64,000 nt of DNA from Roseovarius nubinhibens ISM (GTDB taxonomy: Bacteria > Pseudomonadota > Alphaproteobacteria > Rhodobacterales > Rhodobacteraceae): assembly GCF_000152625.1 (NCBI RefSeq), contig NZ_CH724156.1, positions 442,966 to 506,965 of the forward strand. The letters run 5' to 3'. Below the pieces are notes generated by a model, which was not told where the DNA came from, did not search any database, and saw only the letters and a program-made list of their open reading frames with translations. Positions 52,968-61,197 of the stretch are shown here, in pieces. Position 1 is the first letter of the stretch. Each line of letters starts with the position of its first letter. The position numbers and the translations under genes were made by a program.

Positions 52968-53699
52968 CTAGATTTCGTCAGGGAGATGCTCACCGCCGAT
53001 GGGACCAGCCGGGTCGTTTTCGCCGTGATGGACGCCATCCCACCATATCTTGGCGTTCTCCCAAAGCGCCTTGCCCGAAAACATGATCGCCCCGCCGATT
53101 GCGCCCCCCGCGGCGCCCGGCCCGCTGCCGGCCCACCAGGTGGCAACCGCCCCCGCGAGACCTCCGACCACGGCGCCGGCCACATCATCGGCAAGAACCT
53201 CCCCCGCGGAAGAGCGCGCCGTCGCCACATTCCCTTCGCGTCCATCCAACCCGGTCAACTTGGCAAATGCAGCAGGCTCATAGAGCTGCTGCTTGCCATC
53301 GGCCACGATCGCAGTGGCGATCTTGAAGATCAGCTCGAGATCGGATCCCCGCTTGGCCATGGCCTGAAGCTCCCGCAAGGCTTTGATCGCCCCATCGGCG
53401 TCAGTGCCGATCATCCTGTGCTCGACCGCGCTGATGATCTTTTTCTGCCCCGGTGTGAACAGCTTGACGATAGAGGGGAGCCGTTCGCCAAGATGGGCGG
53501 CGCGCGCCACATGCTGGGCCGTGTCATGCGGCAATGTCTTGGACCCGAGCAGCGAGGTGAGCACATCCACCCCCTCTGCCCCCGCCCATGTTCCGCGCCG
53601 CTCGATCATATCCTTGCTGATGGCTTCGAAATTGCGACCAATGGCCAAAACGGCCAGGGTATGCTGATGCGCCAAGGCATCTATGTCTGATTGTTTCAT
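52968..53699 (-). CDS. Orphan protein with glycine-zipper hydrophobic C-terminal region
   Basis: 243 aa from the ATG at 53699 (GGAGG upstream decides the start). The N-terminal two thirds are helical and soluble (IDALAHQHTLAVLAIGRNFE, HVARAAHLGERLPSIVKLFT, QKKIISAVEHRMIG). The C-terminal part, DDVAGAVVGGLAGAVATWWAG then GAAGGAIGGAIMFSGKALW, is a Gly/Ala-rich hydrophobic glycine-zipper stretch, as in membrane-inserting peptides, some bacteriocins and phage-type proteins. It ends in an acidic, His-containing tail (HHGENDPAGPIGGEHLPDEI). No named family recognised. It lies next to tRNA-Thr, in an accessory stretch with repeats. A membrane-acting toxin or effector is only a possibility. Confidence 0.6.
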   Translation of the reverse strand: MKQSDIDALAHQHTLAVLAIGRNFEAISKDMIERRGTWAGAEGVDVLTSLLGSKTLPHDTAQHVARAAHLGERLPSIVKLFTPGQKKIISAVEHRMIGTDADGAIKALRELQAMAKRGSDLELIFKIATAIVADGKQQLYEPAAFAKLTGLDGREGNVATARSSAGEVLADDVAGAVVGGLAGAVATWWAGSGPGAAGGAIGGAIMFSGKALWENAKIWWDGVHHGENDPAGPIGGEHLPDEI

Positions 53700-53817
53700 C
53701 TTAACCTCCACAACATTACTCAAAACAAGCGACGCCACCGCGCCGCCCCACAATTATGGCGTGTTTCCGGGCGCGCGTAAGTCCGGGAATCCTGACCACA
53801 GCCCCGCACCAGCCGCC

Positions 53818-53865
53818 GCCCCGCAGGGGCGGTTCGGACGCTGCCACATCAAATATTTGGCAAGG
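53818..53865. repeat. Dispersed repeat, copy 1
   Basis: GGGGCGGTTCGGACGCTGCC followed by ACATCAAATATTTGGCAAGG matches 54690-54735, with about six differences. The rest of the gap 53700-54090 holds the FNR-type site and leader of the cytochrome gene; no other gene is seen. Confidence 0.65.
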
Positions 53866-53940
53866 CCAGCCATCCCCTACAGAAAACCCCCACCAAAATA
53901 GACATACATTTCAAACCCCTACCCGAAACCATGCCCCGAA

Positions 53941-53954
53941 TTGATCTAGATTAA
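53941..53954 (+). promoter_or_regulatory. FNR/FnrL-type site upstream of the cytochrome c gene
   Basis: TTGATCTAGATTAA matches TTGAT-N4-ATCAA at 9 of 10 conserved positions; the spacer CTAG is typical of Rhodobacteraceae FnrL sites. A weak -10 TACCCT (53977-53982) would put the start of transcription near 53989, i.e. the site centred at about -41.5, the class II spacing. Position of the promoter is inferred. Confidence 0.6.
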
Positions 53955-54090
53955 GGCCGCCCCGGCACGCCCGCCCTACCCTGCAGACAACACGGGAGGC
54001 GACAGCTGATGTATGCAAACTCCCCCTCCTGCTGAGCAAATGACCCGCGCCCCGACCACGCACGCACCCCATACCGAAAGGCGAGCCCTC

Positions 54091-54534
54091 ATGATCCGGA
54101 CAAGCACTCTAGGCATCCTAGCCAAACCCACAGCTCTCGGAGCCCTGCTGCTCGCGCTCGCGGCCTGCAATGGCGTCCCCAAACCCATTCAGGTCATGCC
54201 GGACAGGACCGATGGCGCCAGTTTCTTCGCGCAGAACTGTGCCTCCTGCCATGGCGACAGCGGCCGCGGCGACGGGCCACGCGCCAAGACCCTGCCGCAG
54301 CGCCCCACCGATCTGACCCAGCTGAGCACGCGAAACGGCGGCGACTACCCAGCCGCCCGCACCCTGAGCTATATCTACGGCGACCCGGAAAAGAGCCACC
54401 TCGCCCGGGTCATGCCCGAGTTCAGCAGCGCGATGAGCGACGAGCTCGTGCCGGTCGAGATTGACGGCGTCTTCACCCCGACCCCACCGCAACTCGCGGG
54501 CCTCCTCGCCTATCTCGAGAGCATACAGGACTAA
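54091..54534 (+). CDS. Class I cytochrome c, putative lipoprotein
   Basis: 147 aa. The N-terminus ends in a lipobox, LALAAC (Cys26), so the protein is probably lipid-anchored. The haem c site is CASCH within SFFAQNCASCHGDSGRGDGP, and the sixth ligand is probably a Met of the segment ARVMPEFSSAMSDE. The fold is a short monohaem cytochrome of the type that serves as electron donor or is fused to oxidoreductases. Its own partners are not in the window. The ATG at 54091 has AAAGGCGAG upstream. A near-consensus FNR-type box at 53941-53954 suggests low-oxygen induction. Confidence 0.85.
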   Translation: MIRTSTLGILAKPTALGALLLALAACNGVPKPIQVMPDRTDGASFFAQNCASCHGDSGRGDGPRAKTLPQRPTDLTQLSTRNGGDYPAARTLSYIYGDPEKSHLARVMPEFSSAMSDELVPVEIDGVFTPTPPQLAGLLAYLESIQD

Positions 54535-54570
54535 ACCTCAGGGCCATGGGCACACAAGCACCGCACCACA

Positions 54571-54735
54571 CGCGCCCGAACCGAGGGGGCACGCCAAGCG
54601 CTCACCCCACCCGCGCCCGAACCGAAGGGTAGATGCCAAACGCCCGCCCCACACGCGCCCGAACCGAGGGGTGGGCGCCAAGCGCCCGCCCCGTGGGGGC
54701 GGTTCGGGCGCTGCCAGATCAAAGATCTGGCAAGG
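54571..54735. repeat. Tandem repeat (three about 41-nt units) ending in inverted copy and dyad
   Basis: Units start CGCGCCCGAACCG at 54571, 54612 and 54654 (period 41-42). The inverted copy CGGTTCGGGCGC at 54700-54711 can pair with each unit. The end carries the dyad GCCAGATC-AAA-GATCTGGC (54714-54732). The segment 54690-54735 matches 53818-53865. Between 54736 and 55023 I see no gene. Confidence 0.7.
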
Positions 54736-55023
54736 GAATCAGCGGAGATAATTCGCCAGAGCGTCAGGCAAGAACAGCCCGGGACCCGACGAATTCCGGC
54801 ACTTTAGGCGGAAAGCCGACATTCATTGCGATCCGCTCCAATCTCGCATGTGCAGGACTTAGCCGACCTCAGTTCGCATTTAGTGAAGGTCTGCTCGTCT
54901 CAGTCAGGTACAATCCCAAAATGTTTTGTTTCTTGAAGAAAACAGCCATTCCAAAGGAGATGGTGCAAAAATCGGCGAGAGCAGTGCATTAGTGAGAACA
55001 GCGGTCGGATATCCAGGACATGG

Positions 55024-56205
55024 TCACCTAAACTCAATCAGGGATCGATAGAGCTTTCCTACAGTAAGCAGACCGCCGTGATCGTTCGTTTCGGTTTTAA
55101 TCCGGCTAACGGCCAAATCTTGTTGGGTGCGCGCCAGACGGTCCCGGTGCTCGGTAGAATCGCTGAAGGTCTCCTCCTCAAACTCCCTCACGACGTCGTC
55201 GAGAATCTCTGAACGCAGGGTGGCTTGACGAAAGGACCCCTTCGCCGTCTCTACTTCGAAGGGAAGCTCTATATTCATTTCGCGTCCGAGATACTTGCCT
55301 GCTGTTGTAAGGCGTTTGCGGTCGTCTATTCCGTTCTCTCGGAGTTGCGCGGCGCGCTTACGGCGGAAGGACGTCGTTGCGTCATCGGCGCGGAGCCTTG
55401 GATCGTCACCAAACGGTGCAGCCATAAGGCGCGATAAGTTGGGCGCGCCTGCAAGCATCATCGCGCGCGCGATCGTACCCCGCGCCACACAGTCGCGGAT
55501 GAGCGGCCTGTCATTAGGCCCGATCTCCAATGGCGGGTCTTCCGGCTTGGGATCGACGATCACTAAACAGCTTGCGGTGTCACTCGCTGCGCTGGCGATG
55601 TCGAAGCCCGTGACCAGCGATTGCCCCTTAAGCGTCCCTTGAAATTCGATTGCACGCTTCTGAGCGAATCCACGATCAATTTGCGCTCGGCAGTAGTTAG
55701 GGCCCGATTGCGTCCCCTTGCACTCGATCACATGCCACCGGCCCCGGGCGTCGAGAGCAACGAAATCGGGTGACTTCCGTGGACCGTTCTTTGCCGCCGT
55801 CGCCGTGATGTGCACTCCGCTTGGAAGACGCGGTGCCAGACGGTCTATGAAGTACTTCCCATCACAGAAGCCAACAAGGTCCAAGGCCTCGGTCAGAACA
55901 TGAAGCGACATGCCCATGCCGAAGTCATCAGAGAGTATAGTCTTTTGATGCGGGTCGAGCTCGGAGAACTCATCGCTCACTCGGAGGTCCGCGTCCTCCG
56001 AGAAAGCTCCGAAATATCGCACCCAAGCCCAAAGAGTGTTTATGGCATGGCGCGCTGCATGACCTGGGACCGTACAGTGGCCGATCATGAGCAAGAACGC
56101 GATGAGATCGACCTGCCGCGGACCGCGGATTGCGTTTAGAGATTTAGGTGGCCGATTACGTGGCCATGACTGCGCATCGATCTCCAACTCAAGCTCTTTC
56201 TTCAC
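55024..56205 (-). CDS. Orphan PD-(D/E)xK nuclease-like protein
   Basis: 393 aa. GTG start at 56205 with an excellent GGAGGAAGC upstream. A textbook PD-(D/E)xK core lies at residues 145-163: SPDFVALDARGRWHVIECK (P146, D147, E161, K163). The N-terminal 120 residues are helical, with a histidine-rich turn (IGHCTVPGHAARHAINTLWAW). The C-terminal half is charged, with KPEDPPLEIGPNDRPLIRDC and a basic stretch near FRRKRAAQLRENGIDDRKRL. It may be a restriction-type enzyme or other defence nuclease without a methylase partner; none is adjacent. Slightly AT-richer than housekeeping neighbours. Not assigned to a named family. Confidence 0.7.
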   Translation of the reverse strand: MKKELELEIDAQSWPRNRPPKSLNAIRGPRQVDLIAFLLMIGHCTVPGHAARHAINTLWAWVRYFGAFSEDADLRVSDEFSELDPHQKTILSDDFGMGMSLHVLTEALDLVGFCDGKYFIDRLAPRLPSGVHITATAAKNGPRKSPDFVALDARGRWHVIECKGTQSGPNYCRAQIDRGFAQKRAIEFQGTLKGQSLVTGFDIASAASDTASCLVIVDPKPEDPPLEIGPNDRPLIRDCVARGTIARAMMLAGAPNLSRLMAAPFGDDPRLRADDATTSFRRKRAAQLRENGIDDRKRLTTAGKYLGREMNIELPFEVETAKGSFRQATLRSEILDDVVREFEEETFSDSTEHRDRLARTQQDLAVSRIKTETNDHGGLLTVGKLYRSLIEFR

Positions 56206-56275
56206 GCTTCCTCCGTTCGTTTAGTGCCATTCGATGTACTTGTTACTGCAGTTGCACCCAGACGAAAGGTGATTC

Positions 56276-56296
56276 TGAAACACATGGCCTGTTTCA
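56276..56296. promoter_or_regulatory. Operator-like dyad upstream of the orphan PD-(D/E)xK gene
   Basis: TGAAACA (56276-56282), spacer CATGGCC, TGTTTCA (56290-56296): a perfect 7-bp inverted repeat, 71-91 nt before the GTG start. No regulator gene is nearby. Elsewhere in 56206-56631 I see the 59-nt repeat (56451-56509) and the rplT terminator only. Confidence 0.4.
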
Positions 56297-56450
56297 ATGA
56301 GGTCGTCCTTGCGCTTCGGAACGGATCAGATTGCGGGCCTAGACCCCCATGCAACGCTTGAAGCGGTCGTCCATTCGCGTCCCAGCATCCGTAACTCTGG
56401 GCTCTTTGCAGCCGTTCGCCGCAAATTTCACAAAGGTCCGCTCCGTACCG

Positions 56451-56509
56451 CAACACCCCCAAATCCCCCACCGTCGCTTTACCGACGCAATACCGACGTG
56501 TCACCGACA
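56451..56509. repeat. 59-nt intergenic repeat with TACCGACG units, copy 2
   Basis: Gap-free alignment with 28844-28902 (34 of 40 identities in the core 56470-56509, 17 of 21 in the first 21). The core is CTTTACCGACGCAATACC then GACGTGTCACCGAC. Both copies lie a few hundred bases upstream of an orphan nuclease-like gene, on the same side of it. Confidence 0.7.
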
Positions 56510-56571
56510 GGGCATTTCCGGGGGTGGGGCGCGGCATCTGGACTAAAATCCACCCGAACACTGGCCCTAAA

Positions 56572-56605
56572 AAGTAAAGACCCGATCGGGGGTACCGACC
56601 GGGTC
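56572..56605 (-). terminator. Rho-independent terminator of rpmI–rplT
   Basis: GACCCGATCGG (56579-56589) pairs with CCGACCGGGTC (56595-56605), one mismatch, loop GGGTA. On the minus strand it runs into TTTACTTTTT. Confidence 0.8.
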
Positions 56606-56631
56606 TCGACCTGTTGCTGTTAACTTGGACG

Positions 56632-56997
56632 TTAGGCCGGCAGGGCTGCCTTGGCCTGGTCCACAATCGCACCAAACGCATCGGGTTCATGCACGGCCAG
56701 ATCGGCCAGGACCTTACGGTCCACCTCGATACCGGCCAGGCTCAGCCCGTTGATGAAGCGCGAATAGGTCAGCGCTTCGTCATGGGCGCGCACGGCAGCG
56801 TTGATACGCTGGATCCACAGGGCGCGGAAGTTGCGCTTGCGGTTCTTACGGTCGCGGGTTGCATATTGGTTCGCTTTATCAACGGCTTGCGTTGCCACCC
56901 GGAAGGTGTTCTTGCGGCGGCCGTAATAGCCTTTCGCAGCCTTGATGACTTTCTTGTGACGGGCGTGGGTGACGGTACCACCTTTAACTCGGCTCAT
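56632..56997 (-). CDS. rplT: 50S ribosomal protein L20
   Basis: 121 aa. [41 protein letters not shown] and [17 protein letters not shown] are signature L20. L20 binds 23S rRNA and is needed for early 50S assembly. It follows rpmI by 12 nt. In many bacteria the pair lies behind infC, which is not in this position here. Terminator at 56572-56605. Confidence 0.98.
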   Translation of the reverse strand: MSRVKGGTVTHARHKKVIKAAKGYYGRRKNTFRVATQAVDKANQYATRDRKNRKRNFRALWIQRINAAVRAHDEALTYSRFINGLSLAGIEVDRKVLADLAVHEPDAFGAIVDQAKAALPA

Positions 56998-57009
56998 CTC
57001 ACGTTCTCC

Positions 57010-57210
57010 TTAGCGTGCGTAGGGCATCATCGGCTTGATGATTTGCTCATCAGCCTTGGACAGCGTGGTCGTGCCGCGAGCGTCACGAATGAATTTGGTG
57101 CTGCGCTTGATCATGCCGTGGCGCTTGCCCGCCTGACCGGCCTTGATCCGGCCCGAGGCCGTCACCTTGAACCGCTTTTTGCAGCTCGATTTCGTCTTCA
57201 TCTTGGGCAT
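57010..57210 (-). CDS. rpmI: 50S ribosomal protein L35
   Basis: 66 aa. [48 protein letters not shown] is L35. The start at 57210 has AAGGAG upstream; the longer in-frame ATG 57231 precedes that site and is unlikely. Operon with rplT. Confidence 0.97.
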   Translation of the reverse strand: MPKMKTKSSCKKRFKVTASGRIKAGQAGKRHGMIKRSTKFIRDARGTTTLSKADEQIIKPMMPYAR

Positions 57211-57325
57211 TTTCGGCTCCTTGTTCGTCACTGGAGAAACGCGCGACTCGGCATGCCACCCAGCCGGCCCCGCGATTGAAATGGCCGTATAGGTCGTCCG
57301 GCCCGGATGCGCAAGAAAAAAGGGG

Positions 57326-58267
57326 CTAATAATTTACCGTCACGACGACATTGTCCGTGTAGGTGCCCAGCACCGTCGTCTGCCCCGCGTGGATACGCCC
57401 ATAGACATTATAGCGCTGGTTGCTGCCCGACCCCACCCCTGTGGCGCGCGTGCCCGGCAGCGAACCCCAGACCTGCGTCCGCGACGGATCTCGGTAGAGC
57501 CCATAGGCCAGCGTCGCGAGCCCGTTCGTCATCCGCCGCAGCGCCGGGTCCGTGACGCCCACCCCATCGCCAAGCCCGAGCGACACCGTGTAATTCGTCC
57601 CTTCGGTACAGCGCACGTCGATCGGGGCCACCGCATCCACAGGTCCGAGCGCCAGTGACGGCAGATTGCCGAAATTCATCGTCCCCACATCCAGCTCACA
57701 GCTCGACACCGCATTGGCCGTGACCCGAAAATCCGGCACCGGACGGCTCTGCGCAAAGAGATCGCAGCTCAGGACGCCATAGCTCATCTCGATATTGCTC
57801 GTGCCCGAGAACACCGACTCGTACCAGCCGGCATCAAAGGAGGTGCCCGCCTCGAGGATTTCGGCATAGATCGGCACGGTGACCGACCCGGTGCTACCAA
57901 GCAGGGTGGTGACTGAAAGAAAGGTCTCGTTGAGCGTCCCGAACCCCGTGCCATAGCCGCCGAGCCGCAGCTGATAGGGCAAGGCCGCGCCGCCGCCATG
58001 GCGCAGATAGCGCGGGTTGTTGTTGGCCCCGGCCCCGCCCGATCCCGGGCCAAAGCGGACACAGACCCCCACCACCGACAACAGAGGATCGGAACAGGTG
58101 ATGCGCAACGTGCCAGAGGTCCGGTTGACCGCGCCGCTGCGCAGCGTCACCGACCCAAAGTTGAAATCACTGACCACCGCATCGCAGGTCGCCGCCCGCG
58201 CCGGGCTGACGCCGCTCGCGGCCCACATCAGGGCCAACACACATATACACACAATCCGCCGCATCAT
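57326..58267 (-). CDS. Spore coat U domain protein, two domains (putative tip adhesin)
   Basis: 313 aa. Signal peptide ([21 protein letters not shown]) and two spore-coat-U (SCPU) beta-sandwich domains: about 25-165 ([15 protein letters not shown] to [15 protein letters not shown]) and 185-313 ([16 protein letters not shown] to [13 protein letters not shown]), each with the conserved paired cysteines. In this chaperone/usher class the distal two-domain protein is probably the tip adhesin. It starts inside the stop of the usher gene (ATGA 58264-58267). The alternative starts GTG 58273 and ATG 58264 are less consistent with coupling. Confidence 0.87.
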   Translation of the reverse strand: MMRRIVCICVLALMWAASGVSPARAATCDAVVSDFNFGSVTLRSGAVNRTSGTLRITCSDPLLSVVGVCVRFGPGSGGAGANNNPRYLRHGGGAALPYQLRLGGYGTGFGTLNETFLSVTTLLGSTGSVTVPIYAEILEAGTSFDAGWYESVFSGTSNIEMSYGVLSCDLFAQSRPVPDFRVTANAVSSCELDVGTMNFGNLPSLALGPVDAVAPIDVRCTEGTNYTVSLGLGDGVGVTDPALRRMTNGLATLAYGLYRDPSRTQVWGSLPGTRATGVGSGSNQRYNVYGRIHAGQTTVLGTYTDNVVVTVNY

Positions 58268-60663
58268 CGGCACTCCACCGGGTCAATCCTGCCCTGTCCC
58301 GCTGCTCCGGGCTGATACCCGAACCGGGCGGTACAGGTGCCACGCTCCGTCTCGACCCGCAGCACATTGGTCCGCCGCGGGCTGTCGATCCATGTCTCGC
58401 CATCATAGCCGACATAGGTTTCCTGCGCATTGCCATTCGGATAAACAATCGCCCCCGGATCAAGAACCGCCCCCGAGGGATCGCGCAGCACGACGATCAC
58501 GCCGGCCTCGTCGCTGCCCCCGAAACTGACGAGCTGCCCGCCGCCACGCGACGGGATGAGATCGGCCGCCGACACGCCAAGCGTCGCATCCTCGGGCAGA
58601 TCCGCCACATCGACGGACACCCGGTTGCGGCGATAGGCATTGAGCCCGTTGACCAGAACCCGGCCCCGGCTGTTGGTCTTGGCCACCGCCCGGTTGTCGA
58701 GGTAAACCGGCACGTCGCTCACCCCCACATCGACAAGGGCAAAACCGTCGCGCACCTGATTGCCCATCGCCATCGCGCCGCCGGTGTAGGCCACCGCCCC
58801 GTCGAATTGCGTGCGGGTATAGGTGCCGCCTTGATCGGTCTGAACTTCACCGCTCAACTCGCCATATTGGGTGCGCAGATCGCCCTTGGCCCGCACCGGG
58901 GTGCGCCCATCGTCACGATGCGCCGCCTGCAGGTGATAGCCCCAAGCCCCGATCCCATCGCCCTGCGATCTGGTGTAGGAAATATCCTGCGTCTGCCGCC
59001 CCTCGCTATCCGTATAGGCTGAGGCCTGGGCATAGCGCCGCTTGCCCAGACGCATCGACAGCCCCATCGACAGCCGCGCCTCTTCGCTCTCGAAATTATA
59101 GGCGCTGTTGACGCTGAACGATCCGCGCCCCTTGCCGAGGGACGACCCAAAGGAGAGCGAGGCGAGGCTGTCTTTCGACGTGGCGCGTTCGGCGCGCACA
59201 TAGGACAGGCCAAGCCGCCGCCCCGATTTCGTCACAGGGATCGACAGGCTCACCACATCCTGCGCCTTGGCCACTTCGAGCAACGTGCCCTGGACCCCGG
59301 TGCTGTCGAGGTAATCGAGCCCGGTCACCAGCGCGATATCGGCATAGTCCGACGTGGCGCGCGCACTGCTGACATTGAGATCCACATCGCCGATCTGGGT
59401 GCGCAGCCCGACCTGGGCAAAGCCGCCGGTCTCGCCCTCATATTGGCTCGCCGCGATATTCGCCGTCACTTCGCCCAGCGCATAGGGGACGGCGGTGATC
59501 CCGCCCCCGACGACCAAGAGGTCCTCGGTCCCCGACACATGGGTGTTGAAGGTCAGCCGCTCGGTCGCCCCATAGCGGAAGCTGCCGTTGAAAATCGGGC
59601 TGTCGCCATATTCATTGCTCGAGAAACCGAACGCCTCGCGCGCAAAGCCTATGCCGAAACTGTAATCCGCCACGCCTTTTTTGAGCAGGTTGGACGCATC
59701 AAAGAAGGACACGGTCCGGCGGCTCACTTGGCCGTCGATGCCGCGCACCACGATCTCGGCATCGCCGCCGCCCTGGATCGGCACATCTTCGAGCTGATAG
59801 GGCCCGCTGTCGACATTGGTGCTGTAGACGCGGTTGTTCTCGATGAACACATCGACCGAGGACGGCACCGCCGCCGCCCCGGCATAAGACAGCCGCTGAT
59901 CAGTCACCAGGTCAGAGCGCAGGCTGAAATCGCGGCGGACCTGCACGCCGCCCATACGAATGGGCCGGGTCCAGCTCGGCCCGGCGGTGGTGAAATCGCC
60001 GACGCTGACGGTGAGCGCCTTGTCGGGAATATGGGTGGTGAGCGTGGTCTCGAGACGGAGGTTCTGATCCTTGGCCGCGCTGGCAAAGGGGCGGCTGAAA
60101 TAGGCGGTCGACCGAAATTGCCCGAAGGGGGCGAACACCCAGCCGTCGAGATTGGCTGAAAGCCCGCCATTGGGGCCGCTGAAGTCGCCGCCAAAGCCGC
60201 GGTCGGCCACCAGCGAATAATTGACCACGGCGCCATAGGCCCGGTCCGGTTCTTCAAAATCCTGCGCGTAAGAGGCCGAGCGGATGTCCGGGCGCAGGGC
60301 CGAATAGGGCGCCTGAATATCAACCGATTGCTCCACCGGATCATAAGTGTAGCGCACGCCATCGATGTCGTGCAGCGCGATGTTCTGCGCCATGCGCGGC
60401 GGCACCTGAAGCCCGATCTGCGTGAGCTCGCTGCGCGTGCTGCGCATGTTGCCGCCATCGAGCCCGGCGGAAAACTCCGCAACGAGACCGGTGTCCTTAC
60501 CATTGATCGAAACGGCGAGAAACAGGGGAACTTCATCCCCTGTTGCGTCGCCGAATATATCGACGAGACTGTCCGTCTCTTCTGACGTGGCGACCGTCGG
60601 TGTCCCGGCGATCATACTAGCTGTCAGAAACAGACCCAGCATATTTATGCGGTCTGATGTCAT
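58264..60663 (-). CDS. Fimbrial usher protein (PapC/FimD superfamily, SCPU-type)
   Basis: 799 aa outer-membrane usher. Signal peptide (MLGLFLTASMIAGTPTVATSE), N-terminal periplasmic domain (LFLAVSINGKDTGLVAEF), a 24-strand barrel with the plug around residues 200-300 (PSWTRPIRMGGVQVRRDFSLRS and SSVDVFIENNRVYSTNVDSGPYQLEDVPIQGGGDAEIVVRG), and a C-terminal domain (AVAKTNSRGRVLVNGLNAYRRNRVSVD, then TCTARFGYQPG). It secretes the pilins delivered by the chaperone. All parts seem present and uninterrupted. It follows the shortened chaperone gene by 59 nt. Start ATG 60663. Confidence 0.92.
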   Translation of the reverse strand: MTSDRINMLGLFLTASMIAGTPTVATSEETDSLVDIFGDATGDEVPLFLAVSINGKDTGLVAEFSAGLDGGNMRSTRSELTQIGLQVPPRMAQNIALHDIDGVRYTYDPVEQSVDIQAPYSALRPDIRSASYAQDFEEPDRAYGAVVNYSLVADRGFGGDFSGPNGGLSANLDGWVFAPFGQFRSTAYFSRPFASAAKDQNLRLETTLTTHIPDKALTVSVGDFTTAGPSWTRPIRMGGVQVRRDFSLRSDLVTDQRLSYAGAAAVPSSVDVFIENNRVYSTNVDSGPYQLEDVPIQGGGDAEIVVRGIDGQVSRRTVSFFDASNLLKKGVADYSFGIGFAREAFGFSSNEYGDSPIFNGSFRYGATERLTFNTHVSGTEDLLVVGGGITAVPYALGEVTANIAASQYEGETGGFAQVGLRTQIGDVDLNVSSARATSDYADIALVTGLDYLDSTGVQGTLLEVAKAQDVVSLSIPVTKSGRRLGLSYVRAERATSKDSLASLSFGSSLGKGRGSFSVNSAYNFESEEARLSMGLSMRLGKRRYAQASAYTDSEGRQTQDISYTRSQGDGIGAWGYHLQAAHRDDGRTPVRAKGDLRTQYGELSGEVQTDQGGTYTRTQFDGAVAYTGGAMAMGNQVRDGFALVDVGVSDVPVYLDNRAVAKTNSRGRVLVNGLNAYRRNRVSVDVADLPEDATLGVSAADLIPSRGGGQLVSFGGSDEAGVIVVLRDPSGAVLDPGAIVYPNGNAQETYVGYDGETWIDSPRRTNVLRVETERGTCTARFGYQPGAAGQGRIDPVECR

Positions 60664-60680
60664 TGCCCTTGCCTCATGGT

Positions 60681-60698
60681 CGGGTCTATTTTGACCCG
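60681..60698. promoter_or_regulatory. Inverted repeat in the chaperone–usher intergenic space
   Basis: CGGGTC (60681-60686), TATTTT, GACCCG (60693-60698), a perfect 6-bp stem. It might attenuate transcription into the usher gene or mark the scar of the deletion that removed the second chaperone domain. Confidence 0.4.
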
Positions 60699-60722
60699 TT
60701 CCCAAGGTTGGTTATGACACGT

Positions 60723-61163
60723 TCAGGATGTGAAGCAAAGGGGAACGGAATGACGAACCCGAAGTTTGACATCTTGGCCACTCTGCTCTTTGCCGGGCAG
60801 CCGGTCGATCAGCACGCGGTAGCATTCCTGCCCGCGCACGGCTTTGCGCTTGGTGCGGACCACGCGCGCGGTCAGTTCCTGACGCGGGCGCAGCTTGGCC
60901 ATCGGCGGGCTGATCACCACGTCGCGGGTCGCGCGTACGTTGTTGGGGTCCTGCCCCGGGGTCCAGGCCACGACGCGCAGCTGCACGACCGAGCTTTGAC
61001 GCCCATCCGCCTTGACCGTCACGGTGGTCTGCTTGCCCGAGTTGGGCACCGCGATATTGGTCGGCGAGACCGCGATGCTTTCCGCCGAGGCGGCGATCGG
61101 CGTTGCCAGCAACGCCGAAACCATAACCAAGCCTTTGATCGTCTTTGCCAGTGTAGTCGTCAT
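60723..61163 (-). CDS. Fimbrial chaperone, first domain only (truncated PapD-type)
   Basis: 146 aa. Signal peptide (VSALLATPIAASAES) and one immunoglobulin-like domain: ESIAVSPTNIAVPNSGKQTTVTVKADG, then PRQELTARVVRTKRKAVRGQECYRVLIDRLPG and the end of domain 1, LRVRHSVPL. Normal PapD-type chaperones have about 230-250 residues in two domains; here the frame ends CFTS-stop right after domain 1, and only 59 nt remain before the usher. Either a deletion of domain 2 (possible loss of function) or an unusual single-domain chaperone. ATG 61163 with GAGGA upstream. Confidence 0.85.
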   Translation of the reverse strand: MTTTLAKTIKGLVMVSALLATPIAASAESIAVSPTNIAVPNSGKQTTVTVKADGRQSSVVQLRVVAWTPGQDPNNVRATRDVVISPPMAKLRPRQELTARVVRTKRKAVRGQECYRVLIDRLPGKEQSGQDVKLRVRHSVPLCFTS

Positions 61164-61197
61164 TTCACTCGTTCCTCTTATGCTGCACGTTCAAGGC

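Noticed and set aside
54571..54695. CRISPR-like array
   Set aside because: The three units are contiguous and whole-unit repeats (41-42 nt) without unique spacers, and no cas gene is present.
52708..56205. Integrative element at tRNA-Thr
   Set aside because: No integrase and no repeated tRNA 3' end were found downstream; the accessory nature rests only on gene content and repeats.
56202..56690. 162-codon frame upstream of the PD-(D/E)xK gene
   Set aside because: It runs through the rplT terminator and the 59-nt repeat, has no ribosome site and no protein-like pattern.
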